NCBI GenBank assembly: GCA_020632695.1
Contig: JACKFB010000012.1
Span: 62,001 to 126,000 of the forward strand
DNA: 64,000 nt
Origin: Deltaproteobacteria bacterium
Lineage (GTDB): Bacteria; Myxococcota_A; UBA9042; PHBI01; JACKFB01
Direction: 5' to 3'
Positions 59,739 to 64,000 of this stretch are shown here, piece by piece. The notes beneath the pieces were generated by a model. The model did no database searches, was not told where the DNA came from, and saw nothing but the letters and a program-made list of their open reading frames with translations. How positions within the stretch are numbered: the stretch's first letter is position 1; each line of letters starts with the position of its first letter. The position numbers were made by a program, and so were the translations under genes.

Positions 59739-61961
59739 ATGATGACACTGCGTGCCACATTCTGCCTCAGCCTCCTCCTGGCCCCGCTCTGCGCCTGCAA
59801 CGCGACCTCGCAGCCCCCCCCGGACTCAACCACGGCCCCGGACGCGGCCACGGACACGGACTCGGCCCCGGCCCCGGACTCGGCCCCGGACTCGGCCCCG
59901 GACTCGGACTCGGCCCCGGACTCGGCCTCGGACTCGGCCCCGGACGCGGCCCCGGACTCGGCCTCGGACGCGGCCCCGGACTCCGGCCCCCCTCCCAGCC
60001 CCTGGCCTCTCCCCGCGATCGCCTCCTGCACCCCGACGGCCGCCCCCTGCGCGGAGGCCTCCGCCGACACGGCGCTCTACGCCAGCTACCGCAAGGACCG
60101 CAGCCTCGACAACACCGAGTACCCCGAGGAGATCGAGCCCATCAGCGCGGGCGGCCGCATCCAGGTCGCCGCCATCGCCGCCGCCTCCGGTGAGGTGACC
60201 CGCGTCCTCATCGACGGCGTGGACGCCGACAGCATCTACGCCCCGGTCGAGGGGGTGACGCCCGCCTTCGAGTGGTACCACGTCTGGCCGCGCCAGCCCG
60301 CCCTGGGCCAGCCGATCTACGTCGCCTTCCACTCGCTCGCGCCGCGCTGGGACACCCTCCAGTCCGCGACCCTGCGCGTCGAGACCACCGAGGGCGTCGC
60401 CGTCGACAGCAGCTTCCCGGTGGCCATCACGCCGGCCCCGCTGACCTGGGTGACGCCGACCGCCGACCGTGGCGCGATGCTCATCCACCTGCGAAACGGC
60501 GACTCGGTGCCCCACACCATCACCCGGGTGCTGCTGGGCGGGCGCGACGTCACCGGCGCGGGCATCGCCTGTCTCGCCACCCCGACGGTCGCACCCGGAG
60601 CCACCGCGCTCATCGAGGTGCCCCTGTGCACCGAGGCCTCCCCGGGCGACGCGTGGACGGCGGTGGTCGAGTACGCCGACGCGCCCGCCGCCGTGGGGGT
60701 CGGCCGCGTCATCCCGCCGCGCTTTCCCATCAACGCCTGGCAGAACACGTCGGAGTGCGCCTTCCCCGGCGGCGACCCGGCCAGCTACGCCGCCCTCGCG
60801 GCCGCGGGCGTCGACGGCTACTACCTCCACGGCGGGATCTGCGCCCCCTCGGCCTGCGACTGCGACCTCGCCGAGGTCATCGGCCAGACCATCGCCAACA
60901 CGCCCGGCCGCTACACCTGGGCCGCGGCGGATCTCGCCCAGCTCGACCTCGCCTCCACCGCCGGCGTCGCGGCCTTCGCGACCGGCGACGAGAGCGAGTT
61001 CCACATCTACGAGGCCGACGGCGTGCCGGTGGGCGCCCGCAAGGCCGCGCAATCGCTGGAGGCCTGGCGGCGCTACCCGGAGGTCCCCACCTTCAACGGC
61101 GGCTTCACCCACAACCACATCGGCGTCGTCGCCGGCATGGCCGACATCCAGGGGCTCGATTTCTACAACGCGGGCTGCGCGCCCCACATCACCCTGCTCG
61201 ACCACCACCCGCCGCCGCGCGGCCCCTACGACTACCTGCGCAACACGCGCGACAACCAGATGCCCGGCCCCACCTGGCTCTACGCCCAGGGCCTGCACTC
61301 GGGCTGGAACTTCCAGGACGCACACAAGCAGACCGTGCACTCGCAGCCCGACCGCCAGGAGATCCTGCTGCAGGCCTTCAGCGTGCTGGCGGCCGGCGGC
61401 AAGGGGCTGTTGTGGTTCCAGAGCAGCCAGAGCGAGGGCGTCGCGGCCCCCGAGCGCTGGCAGGCGCTCTCCGACGCCTCGTGGATGATCCGGGGCGTGG
61501 CGCGCTGGGCGCAGGCGGGCGACATCACCGGCGGGGTCGAGGCGCCCGACCAGATGATCGCCGAGCTGATCCGGGCCCCGGACGCCCTGGTGCTGGTCGC
61601 CGCCACGATCCTGCCCGACCCCGAGGTGGTGCAGCCCAGCGACCTGCGCTGCATCGAGGCGAAGATCACGCCCGACGAGGTGCCTCCGCCGCACCACGTG
61701 TTCGCCGCGCGGACGGCGACCCTGGCCTTCGACGTGCCGCCCGAGCTGGGCATCGTCGATGCCTTCGAGGTGCGCCCGGAGGGGCCGGCCGAGCTGCCGG
61801 TGCATCCCACCGCCACCGGCCGCCGGGTCACCCTGCCCGAGCTGCCCTTCTCGAATGACGAGGCGGCCCGCATCTTCGTGTTCGCGCGCGACGCCGACGC
61901 CCGCGCCCAGGTGCAGGCGGCGATGGAGCGCCCCGTGCCGGCGCCCCCGCCGGTCAAGTGA
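59739..61961 (+). CDS. Tethered lipoprotein with predicted glycoside-hydrolase-like barrel
   Basis: 740 residues. Signal peptide, lipobox (LCAC, about 20), an Asp/Ala/Pro/Ser repeat tether (about 28-85) and a beta-sandwich (about 100-320). A larger domain follows whose motifs (PINAWQNTSECAF, AAAGVDGYYLHGG, GDESEFHIYEADG, GKGLLWFQSSQSE) look like the core of an (alpha/beta)8 carbohydrate-active enzyme. Catalytic residues cannot be fixed. Start at ATG 59739 (a second ATG follows at 59742). About 56 bases separate it from the peptidase gene. Confidence 0.72.
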   Translation: MMTLRATFCLSLLLAPLCACNATSQPPPDSTTAPDAATDTDSAPAPDSAPDSAPDSDSAPDSASDSAPDAAPDSASDAAPDSGPPPSPWPLPAIASCTPTAAPCAEASADTALYASYRKDRSLDNTEYPEEIEPISAGGRIQVAAIAAASGEVTRVLIDGVDADSIYAPVEGVTPAFEWYHVWPRQPALGQPIYVAFHSLAPRWDTLQSATLRVETTEGVAVDSSFPVAITPAPLTWVTPTADRGAMLIHLRNGDSVPHTITRVLLGGRDVTGAGIACLATPTVAPGATALIEVPLCTEASPGDAWTAVVEYADAPAAVGVGRVIPPRFPINAWQNTSECAFPGGDPASYAALAAAGVDGYYLHGGICAPSACDCDLAEVIGQTIANTPGRYTWAAADLAQLDLASTAGVAAFATGDESEFHIYEADGVPVGARKAAQSLEAWRRYPEVPTFNGGFTHNHIGVVAGMADIQGLDFYNAGCAPHITLLDHHPPPRGPYDYLRNTRDNQMPGPTWLYAQGLHSGWNFQDAHKQTVHSQPDRQEILLQAFSVLAAGGKGLLWFQSSQSEGVAAPERWQALSDASWMIRGVARWAQAGDITGGVEAPDQMIAELIRAPDALVLVAATILPDPEVVQPSDLRCIEAKITPDEVPPPHHVFAARTATLAFDVPPELGIVDAFEVRPEGPAELPVHPTATGRRVTLPELPFSNDEAARIFVFARDADARAQVQAAMERPVPAPPPVK
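59820..59993 (+). repeat. Asp/Ala/Pro/Ser tether repeat
   Basis: Tandem CCGGACTCGGCC-type codon repeat encoding PDSAPDSAS just after the lipobox of the 59739 lipoprotein. Like the Asp/Thr tether at 36940, it is imperfect and likely to vary in length. Confidence 0.8.
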
Positions 61962-62136
61962 GGGGCTGCGTCTCCGACCCCGCCGTCGCCAGCCGACGCG
62001 CGCGCCGCAGGTAGAGCCCCATCGCGGCCGTGCTCAGCGGGATGCCGCCGGGCAGCAGCGCCACGGCGATGAGCAACCCCAGGAGAACGTACCAGGGCGG
62101 GTGCGCGGCGCGACATTCGTGTAGCAGGCGTGCCAT
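61954..62136 (-). CDS. Small hydrophobic membrane protein
   Basis: 60 residues: a short Cys-containing N-terminus and a hydrophobic stretch (WYVLLGLLIAVALLPGGIPL, about 15-34) followed by a basic tail (YLRRARRLA), which fits a single-span or hairpin inner-membrane protein. Ends with an 8-base overlap with the converging lipoprotein gene. A weak AGGA precedes the ATG at 62136. No known relative; a chance frame remains possible. Confidence 0.5.
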   Translation of the reverse strand: MARLLHECRAAHPPWYVLLGLLIAVALLPGGIPLSTAAMGLYLRRARRLATAGSETQPLT

Positions 62137-62215
62137 ATCCTGGACATCGGTCGCAGGCGCCGCTTCCTTCAGCGAGATCTGGGCGCGGGTCGGCGAACGT
62201 CGCAGGCCGGTCCGC

Positions 62216-62707
62216 TCAGCCGTCCAGCTCGAAGAGGAGCAGGTAGCTGGCGCTCATGTCGCTGAAGATCTCGACGAGGTGATCGCCCGGCTCGGGGAGC
62301 TCCAGCACCACGTCCAGGGTCAGGTCGTCGCCCGCCAGCTCGAAGAGGTCCACGTCGACCAGCCGCTCACGGTCGGCGGCCGCGCAGGTGGGCGAGCGGG
62401 CCTCGACGACCAGCTCGGTGCCCGGCGACACCAGGTCGCCCAGCAGCATCCGGACGCTCAAGCGCTGGTCGGGAAGCTCGGTGCGGACGATGAGCCGCTC
62501 GCCGCCGGGGAAGGTGCGCCGGATGAAGCGGTCCTCGCCCAGCACGCAGCTCGCCTTGAGGTCGCAGGCGGGGATCGAGCCGTTGCAGAGCTCCTCGAGC
62601 CGGGAGCCGACGAAGCCGTCCTGCGCGGTCACGCACGAGCCCGCGCCGACGCCGCAGAGCACGGCCAGCAGAGGCAGCACACCTCGTAGCGGCGGGCGGA
62701 GCGGCAC
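62216..62707 (-). CDS. Lipoprotein of unknown function downstream of mlaC
   Basis: 163 residues. Signal peptide (LPLLAVLCGVGAGSC, lipobox about 24), then a beta-rich, Cys-containing domain (ELCNGSIPAC, ASCVLGEDRF) with a C-terminal acidic segment (LELPEPGDHLVEIFSD). The GTG at 62707 lies 5 bases after the mlaC stop, so the two are one transcript. No family recognised; may assist MlaC-linked lipid traffic. Confidence 0.75.
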   Translation of the reverse strand: MPLRPPLRGVLPLLAVLCGVGAGSCVTAQDGFVGSRLEELCNGSIPACDLKASCVLGEDRFIRRTFPGGERLIVRTELPDQRLSVRMLLGDLVSPGTELVVEARSPTCAAADRERLVDVDLFELAGDDLTLDVVLELPEPGDHLVEIFSDMSASYLLLFELDG

Positions 62708-62712
62708 CCGGG

Positions 62713-63366
62713 TCAGTCGTCCTGCTGGATGCGCTTGTCGATCTTCTCGAGCAGCGCGTCGAACCCGCGCTTCTGGATGACCGAGCGGAACTGCGCGCGC
62801 CAGTTGAACATCATCGAGACGCCGTCGATGACGATGTCCGAGGCCCGCCACTGCGGCTTGCCGTCCACCCGGGCGATCCCGAAGTGGTAGTCGACGTCGG
62901 CGGTGACCTTGTTGCCGCTGATGACGGTCTTCACGTCCCCCTCGCTCTTGTCGTCGCCCTTCCACTCCGTGGGGCCGCGGTCGGTGACCGTGAACTGCAC
63001 GCCCGGCTTGAAGCGCCGCGCGTAGACCTTGATGATCAGCTGCTTGAACTTCTCGATGAAGCGCTCGCGCTGGTCGGGGGTCAGGGTGTCCCAGGTGCCC
63101 TTGAGGGTGCGCTCGGCGAAGGTGTCGTAGTCGAGCATCTCGTCGAGGACCGTGGTCATGTCCGCCAGCATGCTGGCCTGGTCCTTGGCCTTGTGCGCGA
63201 TGGAGACGATCTGCCCGGAGGTGCGGGCCACGATCTCGCGCGGGTCCCCGGCCGGGCGGGCCAGCTTCTCGGCGCTGGCCGTCGCCGGCGCGGTCCGCGG
63301 CGCGGCGAGGGCGGGGGTGCCCAGGGTGAGGAGGGTCAGAAGCGAGATGAGGATTCGTGCGCGCAT
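62713..63366 (-). CDS. mlaC: MlaC-family phospholipid-binding ABC transporter substrate protein
   Basis: 217 residues. Signal peptide (ISLLTLLTLGTPALA, about 7-21) and the MlaC/Ttg2D domain: DYDTFAERTLKGTWDTLTPDQRERFIEKFKQLI, YARRFKPG, VTADVDYHFG and IDGVSMMFNWRAQFRSVI. It ferries phospholipids across the periplasm between inner-membrane MlaFED and an outer-membrane partner. An mlaE-mlaD pair lies about 52 kb upstream. ATG at 63366, preceded by GGGAG. It follows the TolC-like gene by 56 bases. Confidence 0.9.
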   Translation of the reverse strand: MRARILISLLTLLTLGTPALAAPRTAPATASAEKLARPAGDPREIVARTSGQIVSIAHKAKDQASMLADMTTVLDEMLDYDTFAERTLKGTWDTLTPDQRERFIEKFKQLIIKVYARRFKPGVQFTVTDRGPTEWKGDDKSEGDVKTVISGNKVTADVDYHFGIARVDGKPQWRASDIVIDGVSMMFNWRAQFRSVIQKRGFDALLEKIDKRIQQDD

Positions 63367-63422
63367 GGGTGCTCCCGTGGATGTCGAGCCGACGGCCTGG
63401 GACGAAGGGTCATGCCGGGCAT

Positions 63423-64000
63423 TCACTGCGGCGCCGGGGCGGCGCCCGCCCCGGGCGGCGTCGCTCGGGCCATCTCGACGATGTCGGCGCCGATGGCGCG
63501 GCTCAGCTCGTAGACCAGGATATCGTGCTCGTGCACGACCTGCAGGTATCCGAGCTTCTTCGTGTAGAACTGCACCAGCGCGTCCATGACGTCGCGGAAG
63601 CTGCCGAAGCCGCCATCGTAGAGATCCCAGGTCGCCGTCAGCCAGCCCTGGGCCGCCTTGCGGGAGTTCTCGTAGACCTCGATGAGGTGCTGCTTGTCGA
63701 CCAGCTTCTGGTGCAACCGCCGCACCTCCAGCTCGAGGCGGGAGCGGGCGATGGCCAGCTTGTCGCGGGCCAGCCGCGCCTTGGCCCGCGCCTCGCGGAA
63801 GTCGGCCAGCTTCTGGGGCACGTCCAGCCGCCAACGCAGCGCGAAGAGGAACCCGGCGGACACGCCGACGGTCTCCGTCCCGAGGATCTCGACGTTCTCG
63901 CCCAGCACGTTGCTGTCGGTGATGCGCGCGTCGGCGATGAACGCGATCTCCGGCCAGAGGTCGTCCCGCTTCGCGTCCGCCAGCGCGCTCAGCGCCTTGG
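63423..64000 (-). CDS. TolC-family outer membrane efflux protein (truncated at the window end)
   Basis: The C-terminal 190 or so residues of a TolC-type channel. Repeats of long helices with strand pairs (FRDVMDALVQFYTKKLGYLQVVHEHDIL, LDVPQKLADFREARAKARLA) and barrel strands (GFLFALRWRLDVP) match one structural half of the family. The reading frame continues past position 64000 (translation there reads ALSALADAKRDDLWPEIAFIAD). An in-frame GTG at 63908 is not the true start. Operon order TolC-mlaC-lipoprotein is on the minus strand. Confidence 0.8.
   Translation of the reverse strand, partial: KALSALADAKRDDLWPEIAFIADARITDSNVLGENVEILGTETVGVSAGFLFALRWRLDVPQKLADFREARAKARLARDKLAIARSRLELEVRRLHQKLVDKQHLIEVYENSRKAAQGWLTATWDLYDGGFGSFRDVMDALVQFYTKKLGYLQVVHEHDILVYELSRAIGADIVEMARATPPGAGAAPAPQ

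Overview
The window looks like a chromosome segment of a high-GC delta-type proteobacterium (Myxococcota or a close relative). The evidence is very high GC at third codon positions, many lipoproteins with Asp/Thr/Ala/Pro-rich tethers, a MYXO-CTERM-like tail, thrombospondin type-3 and slime-mould-type Cys repeats, FHA proteins, an OMP_myx-like beta-barrel and AgmX/PglI-type proteins. No rRNA, tRNA, CRISPR array, insertion sequence or prophage was recognised. Genes are packed into operons with 4-nt GTGA/ATGA overlaps, and several first genes appear to be transcribed from promoters whose start point coincides with the start codon.

0-13 kb is mostly housekeeping: miaB, a DUF151 bifunctional nuclease, an FYDLN acidic zinc-ribbon protein, an elongation factor G, a Cys-rich repeat lipoprotein, an Mla-type lipid-transport pair (mlaE plus a long MlaD with a predicted C-terminal beta-barrel, no mlaF) and thiamine genes thiS-thiG-thiE, with a palindromic element between thiG and thiE.

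13-30.5 kb is the most unusual region. A plus-strand set (FHA/CpaF-like protein with degenerate ATPase motifs, double-FHA/TPR membrane protein, radical SAM enzyme, beta-barrel protein, two TPR proteins, coiled-coil lipoprotein) faces a minus-strand operon (ExbB, two ExbD-like proteins, a small exported protein, a 1017-residue pseudokinase/TM/AgmX-PglI fusion, a lipoprotein). The gene mix resembles the Agl-Glt gliding/sporulation machinery of Myxococcus. I infer a proton-motive-force-linked trans-envelope complex in which two enzyme folds have become non-catalytic. A hexanucleotide tract and two 149-bp palindromic repeats separate the two halves.

31-46 kb: a histidine phosphatase, an esterase that appears circularly permuted, a homocysteine methyltransferase/MTHFR fusion with a second MTHFR-like gene, and a cofactor F420 cluster (cofG, cofH; cofE, cofD, cofC convergent), flanked by two distantly related lipoproteins.

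46-64 kb: a hybrid histidine kinase; then a tightly coupled plus-strand series of secreted proteins (thrombospondin-3/MYXO-CTERM, two von Willebrand A lipoproteins, a pre-peptidase C-type lipoprotein, a repeat-domain lipoprotein, a small lipoprotein, an M14-like peptidase) and a large tethered lipoprotein. At the end, on the minus strand, are a truncated TolC-family gene, mlaC and a lipoprotein.
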